From Xanthomonas sacchari (GTDB taxonomy: Bacteria; Pseudomonadota; Gammaproteobacteria; Xanthomonadales; Xanthomonadaceae): a stretch of DNA of 64,000 nucleotides. The notes beneath the pieces were generated by a model. That model had not been told where the DNA came from. It was given only the letters and a program-made list of their open reading frames with translations, and ran no database searches. This document shows positions 1 to 9,001 of this stretch, piece after piece. How positions within the stretch are numbered: position 1 is the stretch's first letter; each line of letters opens with the position of its first letter. The DNA lies in assembly GCF_024266585.1 (NCBI RefSeq), contig NZ_CP100647.1, forward strand, positions 3,577,001 through 3,641,000. The letters are read 5' to 3'. The position numbers were made by a program, and so were the translations under genes.

Positions 1-1
1 C

Positions 2-466
2 ATCGCCGACAAGGACGTGCAGACCAGCGGCGTCAGCCTCAACCCGCAGTACAAGTACGTCGAGAACCAGGCCCCGCAGATCGTCGGCTACCAGGCCAGC
101 AACTCGGTGAACCTCAAGGTGCGCGACATCGGCAAGCTCGGCAAGGTGCTCGACGCGCTGGCCGCGCAGGGCGCCAACCAGATCAACGGGCCCACCTTCG
201 AGATCGACGACCCGGAACCGCTGTACGACCAGGCCCGGGTCGACGCGCTGAAGAAGGCGCAGGCGCGCGCGCAGAGCTACGCCAAGGCGCTGAACCTGCG
301 CGTGCGGCGCATCGTCAGCATTTCCGAGGGCGGTGGCGGCGGGGTGCGTCCGCCGATGCCGATGATGCGCGCGATGGCGATGAAGGCCGAGGCCGACACG
401 CCGGTCGCACCGGGCGAAAGCAGTGTCTCGGTCAACCTGGACGTGGTGTTCGAACTGGGCAAGTAA
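2..466 (+). CDS. SIMPL domain (DUF541) protein, C-terminal part
   Basis: The gene enters from the left edge, so only the last 154 residues are visible and the start is missing. The visible part reads through ...VNLKVRDIGKLGKVLDALAA..., a conserved alpha/beta stretch, and the basic helix KKAQARAQSYAKALNLRV, both typical of the SIMPL/DUF541 family of periplasmic or outer-membrane-associated oligomeric proteins. A Met-rich, Gly-rich loop (GGGGGVRPPMPMMRAMAMKA) precedes the last beta strand. Family members have been linked to stress tolerance, but no defined reaction can be assigned. A strong hairpin follows the stop codon, so this is the last gene of its transcript. Confidence 0.85.
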   Translation: MADKDVQTSGVSLNPQYKYVENQAPQIVGYQASNSVNLKVRDIGKLGKVLDALAAQGANQINGPTFEIDDPEPLYDQARVDALKKAQARAQSYAKALNLRVRRIVSISEGGGGGVRPPMPMMRAMAMKAEADTPVAPGESSVSVNLDVVFELGK

Positions 467-487
467 GTCCTGGTCCCGCAACACCTC

Positions 488-520
488 ACGACGGCGCCTG
501 CGGGCGCCGTCGTCGTTTCC
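488..520 (+). terminator. Rho-independent terminator after the SIMPL gene
   Basis: An 11-bp stem (488-498 with 503-513, core GACGGCGCC/GGCGCCGTC) closes a TGCG loop and is followed by the short T-rich stretch TCGTTTCC. It starts 22 bp after the stop codon. The T tract is weak, so termination efficiency is uncertain. Confidence 0.7.
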
Positions 521-700
521 GGCTCAGGAAGCGGCGCCCGCTCGCCACTGTCGCATCCGGCGCCGTTCCCCGCCACCGCTTGCCAAAGCGCCCGCGCCCG
601 GCGCACTGTCCAAGCGCGACGGGCGCGACAACCCCATCCGCCGCGCCCGTGCGTTTCCCCGTACCGCAGTCCACGACACTCCTATCGCAGAGGTGGATCC

Positions 701-1366
701 ATGGTTCGCACGCAACTCCCCGCCCCGTCCTTCCGCATCGACCTGTCCCGGGTCCTGGCCTACAGCACCGCGATCGCCCTGCACCTGCTGGCCGCCCTGT
801 TGCTGCTGCTTCCGCTCTCGCACGTGACCGCGCCCCCGGAACCGGCGCAGCCGCGCTGGCAGCAACCCGTCGTGGTCCAGGTCACGCCGCCGCCGCCGAC
901 CCTGCCGACAACCGAGAAACAGACGCCGCCGCAGCCGCGCACGCCCGTGGCGGTGCCGGCACCGACCCCGGCGCCGGCGCCGCTGGCCGACAGCAGCCCG
1001 GTGGCGCTGGACGCGGCGCCCGTGGTCGATCCCACGCCCAGCATTGCGGCCCCGAGCCAGCCTCCAGCCAGCGTCAGCGCACCACTGGAAGGCATGCAGC
1101 TGCAGTACCTGCGCGCGCCGGCCCCGGCCTATCCGCGCGACGCCCTGCGCGAGCATCTGCAGGGCAGCGTGCTGCTGCGGGTGCTGGTCGGCACCGACGG
1201 GCAACCGCTGCAGGTCAGCATCGAGAAGAGCAGCGGCCACCGGGCACTCGACCTGGCCGCGCGCGACCAGGTGCTCAAGCGTTGGGCGTTCAAGCCGGCG
1301 CTGCAGAACGGCACGCCGGTGCAGGCGTACGGGCTGGTGCCGATCGATTTCTCGCTCGATCGCTAA
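701..1366 (+). CDS. tonB: TonB family energy-transducing protein
   Basis: A 221-residue protein with the classic TonB layout: a short cytoplasmic N-terminus, one membrane helix at about residues 18-40 (YSTAIALHLLAALLLLLPL), a periplasmic Pro/Ala-rich spacer at about 45-120 (PPPPTLPTTEKQTPPQPRTP), and a C-terminal TonB domain with YPRDALREHLQGSVLLRV, FKPALQNGTPV and VPIDF. TonB couples the proton motive force, through ExbBD, to outer-membrane receptors. No exbB or exbD is adjacent. AGAGGTGG lies 4 bp before the ATG. The two TonB-dependent receptors that follow are natural partners, but xanthomonads carry several TonB paralogues, so the pairing is inference. Confidence 0.93.
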   Translation: MVRTQLPAPSFRIDLSRVLAYSTAIALHLLAALLLLLPLSHVTAPPEPAQPRWQQPVVVQVTPPPPTLPTTEKQTPPQPRTPVAVPAPTPAPAPLADSSPVALDAAPVVDPTPSIAAPSQPPASVSAPLEGMQLQYLRAPAPAYPRDALREHLQGSVLLRVLVGTDGQPLQVSIEKSSGHRALDLAARDQVLKRWAFKPALQNGTPVQAYGLVPIDFSLDR

Positions 1367-1377
1367 GCATCGGCGCA

Positions 1378-1410
1378 CCGATGGCCGACGCCCGAGCGCG
1401 TCGGCCATTG
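1378..1410 (+). terminator. Perfect stem-loop downstream of tonB
   Basis: ATGGCCGACGC (1381-1391) and GCGTCGGCCAT (1398-1408) form a perfect 11-bp stem around a 6-base loop, 14 bp after the tonB stop. No T tract follows, so this is either a weak terminator or an mRNA 3'-end stabiliser. The rest of 1411-1720 holds no convincing gene. Confidence 0.5.
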
Positions 1411-1720
1411 CCCGGATAAGCGGCTCCGGCCGCGCCCATCGACCTGGCTGCGCGCCTGGGTCCCGGCCGCACCCCACCGGCATGGGACATGCGTGCACAG
1501 GATCGGCCATCGAAGACAGGGCGCGGCCACCACGCGCCATCGGCATCGGCTACGCGACAAGCCCCCCTCGCGTCCGGCCAACGCTGTGCGTCTGCGGTCT
1601 TTGCCGCCATCCCCGCCTCGCCGCCATCGCAAACAGTCCGCACCTTCGGCGCGCGCCGGCCCTGGCTTTGCGCGTTTCCGCCATTGCAGCCTCCAACTCC
1701 CAGGAAGGACCCTGCACACA

Positions 1721-1755
1721 AAGAAAAAGCCCGCCCCCGTTTCCGGAGGCGGGCC
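1721..1755 (-). terminator. Rho-independent terminator of the Oar-like receptor
   Basis: Read on the minus strand, GCCCGCC (1754-1748) and GGCGGGC (1735-1729) form a stem that is followed at once by TTTTTCTTT. It lies about 40 bp beyond the stop codon of the receptor gene. Confidence 0.85.
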
Positions 1756-1795
1756 TGGCAGTGAAACTCACGCCGCGCGCGGCGCCAGTCCCGGA

Positions 1796-4700
1796 TCAGT
1801 AGTCGTAGGACACCGACAACTGCAGGTAACGCGGGGTCTGGAAGTAGTTGCCCATGCCATAGGTGTTGAGCACCGTGTACGGGCTGGATTCCCAGGTCGC
1901 GTACTGCTGGACCGGCTTGCGCTCGTTCAGCAGGTTGAACACCTGCAACCCGAACGCCAGCTTCTGATCCGCGAACGCCGGGCGATAGATCGCGCCCAGG
2001 TCGATCTGCTTGGTCCACGGGGTCCGACCCGCATCGCCCGGCCGCGACGCGCTACCGGCACAGGTGTGATAGGCGGAGCGGTAACCGACCGGGTCGCCAG
2101 CCACAGAGCTTTCATCCACGCCGTTGGCGCTGAAGTAACCCAGGCAATCGCGCGGCGTCCCCGACTGGATGCGCAGGTTGGCCGAGACCATCCATTCCGG
2201 CGCGATCTGGTACGCACCGTAGATCTTCAGCTGGTGGCGGCGATCGTTGGCCAGGTAGCCGCCGGCCCAGGCCATCAGCGCCGCGGCGTCCCAATCCTGG
2301 GTCTTGGACACGTCGGTCTGGCCGATGTTGGACTTCAACTGGCCTTCGGTATTGCCGAAGTTGCGCGACCAGGTGTAGTCGACACGGGTGCTCCACTTGC
2401 CGTCGAACGGATGCTCCAGATACAGGTTGAGCGCGGCGTAGTCACGCTTGGCCGAGCTGTCGAAGCCCCAGTCCGCCTTGCTCATGGTGAAGTTGGTACG
2501 GCCACCGCTGCTGTTGGCCAGGCTGAAGCTGTTGGTCTCGCCGGGGTTGAGCAGGATGCATCCCGGGATGGTGACCGTGCTCGGGTCCACCCCCAGCGAC
2601 CTCAGCTTGGTGCGCATGCGGCCCGGATCGCACACGTCGTCGATGGCGGACTGCAGCTTGCGGTAGGTACCCTTCGCGCCGAAGGTCCACTTCTCGGCGA
2701 ACGCCTGGTCGAAGCCCACGATCAGTTCGTCCTGATACATCGACTTCAGGTCGCTCGGCGTGAAGGTACGCGGATCCGGGGCGATGCCGTACTCGCCGTT
2801 GGAGGACACCGGGCCCGGGCCGAGCGGACGCAGGCCGGTCGGGTTGCCCTTGGCGTCGATGCCGGTATAGGCGAAGTACTCGCTGGTGAAGGTCGAGGCC
2901 GAGGCGCCGCGGATCGCGACGCTGTTGGGAAGCGCCAGGAAGTAACGGCCCAGGTTGGCATAGACCTTCAGCGTCGAATCGCCGTGCACGTCCCAGGTCG
3001 CGCCCAGTCGCGGCGCCCACTGGTTGCCGCTGTCCACGTACGGCTGGGCGTTGCTGTTGCTGTTGATGAACTTGTCGTTGCGCAGACCCAGCGACAGCAG
3101 CACCTTGTCGCTGACCTGCCAGCGATCCTCGAGGAAGTAGGCCTTCTGCTTGACCGTCATCGAGGTCGCGGTGCTGAAGATCAGCTTGCGCACGTAATAC
3201 CCCTGGCCACCCGGCGCGCCGACGCCCAGCGCCGAGCTGATCGGCGCGTTCGGCCTGGACGACTTGGCGTAGTACCAGGCATAGCCCGGGCCGGTCATCG
3301 ACTGGCCTTCGTTCTCGGCCTGGTAGTAGATGTTGTCGATACCGAAGGCGAGATCGTGGTTGCCCAGGCGGTAGTCGAAGTCCAGGCGCAGGCCGCGGGT
3401 GTTGTCCTTGCCATCGAGCAGGTTGCGCGCGCCCTGGCCGTTGCGGATCGGCGTGCCGCCGTTGGCCGCCGGATTCTGGAAGACCACGCCGCTGAGGTAC
3501 GGATCCGGACTGACGATGCCCGGGTAGTTCTTGTTGTCGAAGGTGCTCTTACCGTAGGTGGCGCTGAACGTCAGGTCCTCGGTGAGATAGCTGGTGTACT
3601 TGCCGATGTAGTAGGTGCTGTTCTGCTTGACGATGTTCGGTTCGACGGCAGTGTTGCGCGCGCCCTCGGACAGCGTGGCGTAGTCGAACGCGTTGTAGTA
3701 GCCGCCGGTGCGGTCGTTGCTCTTGATGCCGGTCAGTTCGAGCAGGTTGCTGTCGTTGATGTTCCAGTCGACCTTGGCGTAGACCTTGGGCTTGTTCTGG
3801 TTCCAATGGTTGCGCGCCACGGTGCTGCTGTCGGACGCGGTGGTCGACACGCCGTCGATCTTTTCCTGCTCGGCCGAGACGAACACGAACAGGCGATCCT
3901 CGATCAACGGGCCGCCGGCATAGGCGCTGTACACGTTGCTCCAGGTCGGGTTGTCCTTGCGCGAGCGATACAGCTTGCCGGTCAGCGTCGGATCCTGATA
4001 GCCATAGCCACTCGGCAGGGACGCGTCGGGGTAGTACACGTCCTTGGGCGACTCGGAAGTGGCGCGCGGGCGCCACAGCACCTGGCCGCCGAAATGCCAC
4101 TCGTTGGTGCCGCGCTTGCCAATCTGGCTGATCACGCCGCCGTCGGAGCGGCCATAGCGCGCGCTGTAGCCGCCGGTATAGACCTCCTGCTGGTCGATCG
4201 CGCCATACGGCAGGCTCACGCCACCGATGTTGTTGATCGGGTTGCCGGTAGAGAAACCATTGACGTAGTACGCGTTCTCCGACACGCCGGCGCCGCCGAA
4301 GGACACCGCGTTGCCGAAGTAGCCGCTGCCGGCCACGGCGCCCGGCGCCAGCAGCGCGATCGCCTCGGCGGAGCGGGCCAGCGGCAGGCGCTGCAACTGC
4401 TCGGCGGTGATGACCGTGCGCGAGTCGACGGTGGTGACGTCCACCGGCGCCACGTTGCTGGCGCTGACGGTCACCGTATCGAGCGTGGCGGTGGAGTCGG
4501 ACTTGGCGAAGGAGACCTCGGTGCCCGAGCTGACGCGCAGGCCGATGCCCTTGCGGCTATCGACGGCCTGGCCGTCCTTGTTCAGGGTGACTGTGTAGGT
4601 GCCGACCGGCAGCGAGCCGATGTTGAAGCGTCCGGCGCTATCGACCGGCACAGTGCGCGTCAGACCGGTGTCGCTCTGCACGGTGATGGTCGCGCCTGCC

Positions 4701-4825
4701 GGCGCGACGCCATAGATGGAACCTGTGGTGCTCTGCGCATGGACCACGCCCTGCGTGAGGGCTGCTCCCAGGAGCACGGCCAATACGCTACGACGCATGA
4801 CACGGCTCGGATAGTGCTTCGACAT
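1796..4825 (-). CDS. TonB-dependent receptor, Oar-like with N-terminal carboxypeptidase-regulatory domain
   Basis: A 1009-residue outer-membrane receptor. The start at 4825 is chosen because GAGAGGACAG sits directly before it; an in-frame codon 24 bp upstream lacks this. Residues 1-30 are a signal peptide (cleavage at VHA-Q). Residues about 35-115 form a carboxypeptidase-regulatory-like Ig fold (GRFNIGSLPVGTYTVTL). The plug follows (GYFGNAVSFGGAGVSENAYYVNG, abbreviated to the core SENAYYVNG; YSARYGRSDGGVISQI), then a long barrel ending in an aromatic C-terminus (SVSYDY). Oar-type receptors are abundant in Xanthomonas. The substrate is unknown and no transport or enzyme genes are beside it. 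The gene is divergent from the next receptor and is followed by a good terminator. Confidence 0.93.
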   Translation of the reverse strand: MSKHYPSRVMRRSVLAVLLGAALTQGVVHAQSTTGSIYGVAPAGATITVQSDTGLTRTVPVDSAGRFNIGSLPVGTYTVTLNKDGQAVDSRKGIGLRVSSGTEVSFAKSDSTATLDTVTVSASNVAPVDVTTVDSRTVITAEQLQRLPLARSAEAIALLAPGAVAGSGYFGNAVSFGGAGVSENAYYVNGFSTGNPINNIGGVSLPYGAIDQQEVYTGGYSARYGRSDGGVISQIGKRGTNEWHFGGQVLWRPRATSESPKDVYYPDASLPSGYGYQDPTLTGKLYRSRKDNPTWSNVYSAYAGGPLIEDRLFVFVSAEQEKIDGVSTTASDSSTVARNHWNQNKPKVYAKVDWNINDSNLLELTGIKSNDRTGGYYNAFDYATLSEGARNTAVEPNIVKQNSTYYIGKYTSYLTEDLTFSATYGKSTFDNKNYPGIVSPDPYLSGVVFQNPAANGGTPIRNGQGARNLLDGKDNTRGLRLDFDYRLGNHDLAFGIDNIYYQAENEGQSMTGPGYAWYYAKSSRPNAPISSALGVGAPGGQGYYVRKLIFSTATSMTVKQKAYFLEDRWQVSDKVLLSLGLRNDKFINSNSNAQPYVDSGNQWAPRLGATWDVHGDSTLKVYANLGRYFLALPNSVAIRGASASTFTSEYFAYTGIDAKGNPTGLRPLGPGPVSSNGEYGIAPDPRTFTPSDLKSMYQDELIVGFDQAFAEKWTFGAKGTYRKLQSAIDDVCDPGRMRTKLRSLGVDPSTVTIPGCILLNPGETNSFSLANSSGGRTNFTMSKADWGFDSSAKRDYAALNLYLEHPFDGKWSTRVDYTWSRNFGNTEGQLKSNIGQTDVSKTQDWDAAALMAWAGGYLANDRRHQLKIYGAYQIAPEWMVSANLRIQSGTPRDCLGYFSANGVDESSVAGDPVGYRSAYHTCAGSASRPGDAGRTPWTKQIDLGAIYRPAFADQKLAFGLQVFNLLNERKPVQQYATWESSPYTVLNTYGMGNYFQTPRYLQLSVSYDY

Positions 4826-4885
4826 CTGTCCTCTCTCTCCTGACGACACGTGAAGGGCCTGGCTGCGCGATGCAGTGCGACCCAG

Positions 4886-4970
4886 GAATTAAGAAATTCG
4901 TAACGAAAAATTGCTTCGTCTAAAACAAATTTCTTAACGCGAGATTAACTTAAAACAAAATTTTCACGAG
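4886..4970 (-). promoter_or_regulatory. A+T-rich leader/promoter island of the Oar-like receptor
   Basis: An unusually A+T-rich stretch 60-145 bp upstream of the receptor start. TTAAGAAATT (4889-4898) and AATTTCTTAA (4928-4937) are inverted, with a smaller inverted pair ACGAA (4903-4907)/TTCGT (4915-4919) nested inside. TAAAACAAA occurs twice (4921-4929 and 4951-4959), exactly 30 bp or about three helical turns apart. This suggests a promoter with cooperative operator sites or a structured 5' leader. I cannot assign a definite -10/-35 pair. Confidence 0.45.
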
Positions 4971-5462
4971 AATGCAACTCTTGGCCCATGACTTTGTCGC
5001 CGGAAGCGTTTAGAGATCTCTCGCTGCCGCCGCCCCATTCTGGGATAAGTGTCTGTTTTTAGAAGGATGGAGCGCGCGTTGGGCGACTCTCCAGCGTGGC
5101 GCCGTGCGCCGCAGCGCGCTCATATCTGCCCTGGACCCCGGCATCGTCGGGACGCCGAACTGCGCGCCAGGCAGGGCACAGCACCGCCACAAGGACCACT
5201 GGATGAGCCGGCGGCCTCAGCGCCCCACTGCCGCGAACACATGCGCCATCTGGGGCGTCCCCTCCCCAGTCCCGCCAAGACAGCCCGTGCTGGCTGTCCA
5301 CCGCCGATCGGGCGTCGGCGTGGCCAGCTCGATGCACGCGTTCAGTGATTCCTGCCATGGACACGCACGCGGCGCCGCCGGATTCGAGCACCTGCAGAGC
5401 GCCCCACCCGCGCGAACTGGATCACGGAGCAAACTGGGATGAACGGCATAAAGCCTTCATCG

Positions 5463-5595
5463 ACCAAGGGTTTTTACTGAATCTTTGACATTTTCTTCAC
5501 GGCGCATCGACCCTGATGCGACCAGGCCGGCGCCGATGCCAGCCACTCCGTGGTTCAGAAATCCCAAACGTACGTTTCCAGTTAGGAGAGAAACT
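5463..5595 (+). promoter_or_regulatory. Probable promoter/operator region of the second receptor
   Basis: The stretch before the receptor GTG contains TTGACA (5485-5490) inside a locally A+T-rich patch (TTTTTACTGAATCTTTGACA), a good -35 match, though no clear -10 follows at 16-18 bp. A perfect 12-bp palindrome, AAACGTACGTTT (5566-5577), sits 18 bp before the start codon, and AGGAGAG (5584-5590) is the ribosome binding site. Between 4971 and 5462 I see no supported gene. Confidence 0.35.
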
Positions 5596-8358
5596 GTGAA
5601 CACCTCGATGCAACGGCGTGCAACCCGCCGTTCCCTGCTGTGCGCCTCCGTCACCGGCATTCTCGCTGCGCTCGCCGGCCCGGCCGCCTTCGCCCAGGAA
5701 GCGGCCACCAACCTCGACCGCATCACCGTCACCGGCTCCAACATCCCGCGCACCGACACCGAGACCCCGTCGCCGGTGCAGGTGGTGACCCGCCAGGAAA
5801 TCGACCGCACCGGCAAGACCTCGCTGGCCGAATACCTGCAGACGCTGACCGCCGACGGCGCCGGCTCGATTCCGAAGAGCTTCGGCAACGGCTTCGCCGG
5901 CGGCGGCGCCGGCATCTCGCTGCGCGGCCTGGGTGCCGGGTCCACTCTGGTGCTGTTGAACGGCCGGCGCATGGCCACCTACGGCCTGGCCGACGACGGC
6001 CAGAAGGTCTTCACCGACCTGAGCACCATCCCGCTGGACGCGGTCGAGCGGGTCGAAGTGCTGAAGGACGGCGCCTCGGCGATCTACGGCTCCGACGCCA
6101 TCGCCGGCGTGGTCAACATCATCCTGCGCAGCGACTTCCAGGGCGCGATCCTGCGCGGCTCCTACGGCATTTCCGGCGACGGCGACGGCGATGCGCGCAA
6201 GGCGACCCTGACCGCCGGCACCGGCGACCTCGCCAGCGACGGCTGGAACGCGTTCTTCAGCCTGGACGTGGGCAAGACCGACGCGATCAGGATCAGCGAC
6301 CGCAAGGACCGCAAGTGGATCGGCACCGGCGACATCCGGCGCTGGGGCTACGCGGCGCAGGACGCGCAGTTCCTCGGCGGCGCCTACCTCAGCGGCGGCA
6401 CCGCCGGCGGCACCGGCCCCAATGGTTCGGTGTTCGACACCAACGGACAACTGGTGGCGCTGCCCGGCTGCGCAGGCCTGACCACCATCCCCGGCCAGAG
6501 CGACGCCACCGCGCAGGCGCAGGGTTGCCTGTGGGATCCGGCGCAGCAGTTCCGCGATCTGGCGCCGGAAGAGAAGTACGTCAACGTGTTCGGGCGCGCC
6601 AGCTTCGCCTTCGGCGAGGGCGGCGAGATCTACACCGAGATCGGCTACTCGAAGAAGAACACCGTGTTCTCCAACACCCCGTCGGCCGTGTCCGGCGGCT
6701 GGGGCTACCCGGGCGGTCCGGTCAACGCCAACAGCGGCGCTGGCGCCACCGTGCTCTACGCCGGCCACCCCGACAACCCGCTGCCCTACGCCGCGCGCCT
6801 GCGCTACAGCGCCTGGGACGTGGGCCCGCGCGTCACCGACAACACCAACGAGTTCAACCGCTTCCTGGTCGGCGTGAAGGGCAACTGGGGCGAGTGGAGC
6901 TACGACACCGGCTACCTGCACTCGGGTACCAACCTGATCAACAAGCGCACCGGCTTCCTGCGCTACAGCGCGGTGCGCTGCGTGCTCGGCAACCCGGCCT
7001 GCCCCGCCGGCACCTGGCGCATCGGCGACAACGCCAGCCTGAACTCGCAGGCGCTGTACGACTACATCTCGCCGACCATCAGCGCGCGCGCCAAGTCCGA
7101 ACTGGACATGTTCGACTTCAACGTCTCGCGCAGCCTGGCCGACCTCAAGGGCGGTCCGCTGGGCCTGGCGTTCGGCGCCGAATGGCGCAAGACCAGCAAC
7201 AGCCTGACCCCGCAGACCTACACCGATGTGGGCGACATCATCGGCCTGGGCTATTCGGCCTACGACGGCACCCAGAACGTCTACGCCGCGCACGTCGAGC
7301 TGTCCGCGCCGGTGCTGGAGCAGCTGGAACTGTCGGCGGCGCTGCGCTACGACAAGTACGACGGCGGCGACGGCAAGGCCACGCCGAAGTTCGGCGTGAA
7401 GTGGACCCCGGCCGACTGGATCGCGCTGCGCGCCAGCTATGCCGAGGGCTTCCGCGCGCCGAACCCGGCCGAGAACGGCGACGGCGGCCTGGCCGCGTTC
7501 TCCAACGCGCGCGATCCGGTGCGCTGCGCGATCGACCCGGCCAACGAGTGCACCGCGCGCTCGGTCGCGATCATCACCCGCCCGAACCCGGCGCTGCGGC
7601 CCGAGGAGTCCAAGAGCTATTCGGTGGGCTTCGTGCTGCAACCGACGGCGACCACCTCGCTGACCGTGGACGGCTGGGAGATCAAGCGCACCAACGAGAT
7701 CGCCCAGGGCAGCACCGCCGATGCGATCGCCGCCGGCAACGTCCTGCGCGACAGCAACAACATCGGCGGCGTGCCGAACAGCGGCACCATCCTGGCGGTC
7801 AACACCGGCTACGTGAACGCGAACTCCTCGCGCGTGCGCGGCATCGACACCGACATCCGCCAGACCTTCGCGATCGGCCCCGGCCAACTGGAGCTGGACG
7901 CGCAGTGGAGCCACCTGCTCAAGTTCGAGCGCACCGAAGGCGACACCACCGTCGACTACGTCGGCACGCACGGCAACTGCGACGTGACCAACTGCATCGG
8001 CACGCCGCAGGACCGCATCAACTTCGGCACCACCTGGAAACAGGGCACATGGAGCGTGAGCGGCGTGGTCAACTACATCGACAGCATCGAGAACAAGGAT
8101 CGCCGCGGCGGCGACTACCAGGCGTTCTACGCCGACGGTACGCCGGTCAAGAAGATCGCCTCGTTCACCACCTTCGATCTGTCGGGCCGCTGGAACATCA
8201 CCGAGGCCTTCGAGCTCAACGCCTCGGTGCAGAACGTGTTCGACCGGATCGCCCCGCTGGATCCGACCACCTACGGCGCGGTCAACTACAACCCGCTGCA
8301 CTTCAGCGGCGCGGTCGGCCGCTACTTCACGGTGGGCGCCAAGTACACGTTCAACTGA
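5596..8358 (+). CDS. TonB-dependent outer-membrane receptor
   Basis: A 920-residue receptor. The GTG at 5596 is chosen as the start because AGGAGAG lies 5 bp upstream and it gives a normal signal peptide (cleavage at AFA-QE near residue 33); an ATG four codons later is the alternative. The TonB box region DRITVTGSNIPRT is followed by the plug (VVTRQEIDRTGKTSLAEYLQ, GISLRGLGAGSTLVLLNGRR, VERVEVLKDGASAIYGSDAI) and a 22-strand-type barrel ending YFTVGAKYTFN, with a C-terminal Phe-x-aromatic signature. The subfamily resembles the Xanthomonas/Caulobacter receptors for oligosaccharides or peptides. The ligand is unknown. A strong terminator follows. Confidence 0.93.
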   Translation: MNTSMQRRATRRSLLCASVTGILAALAGPAAFAQEAATNLDRITVTGSNIPRTDTETPSPVQVVTRQEIDRTGKTSLAEYLQTLTADGAGSIPKSFGNGFAGGGAGISLRGLGAGSTLVLLNGRRMATYGLADDGQKVFTDLSTIPLDAVERVEVLKDGASAIYGSDAIAGVVNIILRSDFQGAILRGSYGISGDGDGDARKATLTAGTGDLASDGWNAFFSLDVGKTDAIRISDRKDRKWIGTGDIRRWGYAAQDAQFLGGAYLSGGTAGGTGPNGSVFDTNGQLVALPGCAGLTTIPGQSDATAQAQGCLWDPAQQFRDLAPEEKYVNVFGRASFAFGEGGEIYTEIGYSKKNTVFSNTPSAVSGGWGYPGGPVNANSGAGATVLYAGHPDNPLPYAARLRYSAWDVGPRVTDNTNEFNRFLVGVKGNWGEWSYDTGYLHSGTNLINKRTGFLRYSAVRCVLGNPACPAGTWRIGDNASLNSQALYDYISPTISARAKSELDMFDFNVSRSLADLKGGPLGLAFGAEWRKTSNSLTPQTYTDVGDIIGLGYSAYDGTQNVYAAHVELSAPVLEQLELSAALRYDKYDGGDGKATPKFGVKWTPADWIALRASYAEGFRAPNPAENGDGGLAAFSNARDPVRCAIDPANECTARSVAIITRPNPALRPEESKSYSVGFVLQPTATTSLTVDGWEIKRTNEIAQGSTADAIAAGNVLRDSNNIGGVPNSGTILAVNTGYVNANSSRVRGIDTDIRQTFAIGPGQLELDAQWSHLLKFERTEGDTTVDYVGTHGNCDVTNCIGTPQDRINFGTTWKQGTWSVSGVVNYIDSIENKDRRGGDYQAFYADGTPVKKIASFTTFDLSGRWNITEAFELNASVQNVFDRIAPLDPTTYGAVNYNPLHFSGAVGRYFTVGAKYTFN

Positions 8359-8380
8359 TCGCGAACGTCGCAATGCGGTA

Positions 8381-8415
8381 AAGAAAAAGCCCGGGCGCAA
8401 GCCCGGGCTTTTTTC
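8381..8415 (+). terminator. Rho-independent terminator of the second receptor
   Basis: GCCCGGGC (8389-8396) and GCCCGGGC (8401-8408) pair around a GCAA tetraloop and are followed by TTTTTTC; the left flank is AAGAAAAA. The stem is extended by A-T pairs and could work in both directions. Confidence 0.92.
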
Positions 8416-8508
8416 TGCCGGCCTGGCATGCGAACACGCAGGCGTCCACGCGCGCATCGCCCCACGCGACCGCCACCAGGACACGATCAGGGCCAGGAAC
8501 TCAGGCGC

Positions 8509-8979
8509 TCAGGCGCGATGATAGGGATGATTGGCCAGCATCGCCGCGGCGCGGTACAGCTGCTCGGCCACCACCAGCCGCACCAGCATGTGCGGCAGGG
8601 TCAGCGGCCCCAGCGACCAGGATTCGTTGGCCACCGCCAGCACCTCCGGCGAATGGCCCTCTGGCCCGCCGATCAGGAACGCCAGGTCGCGCCCCTGTCC
8701 GCGCCAGTGCTCCATACGCTGCGCCAGTTGCTCGGAGCTGTGCTGCTTGCCGGGCACGTCCAGCGCCACCACCAGCGCGTTCTTCGGCAGTGCCGCCAGC
8801 ACCCGGCGGCCTTCGTCCTCGATCGCGCGCTGCGCGTCGCGGCCCTTGCCGCGCAGGCCGGGTTCGATCTCGACCAGGTCCAGCGGCAGCCAGTGCGAGA
8901 GCCGCTTGCGGTACTCGGCGAAGCCCTGCGCCACCCAGGCCGGGGCGCGCTCGCCGGTGGCGATGAGGCGTGCCTTCAT
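8509..8979 (-). CDS. rlmH: 23S rRNA (pseudouridine1915-N3)-methyltransferase RlmH
   Basis: A 156-residue SPOUT-class methyltransferase of exactly the usual length. RlmH uses SAM to methylate pseudouridine 1915 of helix 69 in assembled ribosomes. Signatures are the N-terminal MKARLIATGERAPAWV, the SAM-binding knot FLIGGPEGHSPEVL, and the C-terminal LPHMLVRLVVAEQLYRA...NHPYHRA. The start at 8979 is the standard N-terminus; further upstream the reading frame is Arg-rich and implausible. It closes the lptE-holA-nadD-rsfS cluster and lies 22 bp after the J-domain-like gene. Confidence 0.96.
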   Translation of the reverse strand: MKARLIATGERAPAWVAQGFAEYRKRLSHWLPLDLVEIEPGLRGKGRDAQRAIEDEGRRVLAALPKNALVVALDVPGKQHSSEQLAQRMEHWRGQGRDLAFLIGGPEGHSPEVLAVANESWSLGPLTLPHMLVRLVVAEQLYRAAAMLANHPYHRA

Positions 8980-9001
8980 GGCGTCGATCGCCGCACGCGC
9001 A

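Noticed and set aside
1493-4843. A very long open frame (over 1100 codons) on the plus strand opposite the Oar-like receptor
   Set aside because: It is an antisense shadow of a high-G+C gene: Arg/Val/Ala/Gly-rich translation, no domain, no signal or ribosome binding site, and the minus-strand receptor explains the sequence fully.
5104-5442. A 112-codon frame in the gap between the two receptors
   Set aside because: No ribosome binding site, no recognisable motif, unusual Arg/Ser/Pro/His-rich composition; more likely non-coding.
5497-8484. A 995-codon open frame on the minus strand opposite the second receptor
   Set aside because: Same reason: composition-driven antisense frame without any recognisable motif.
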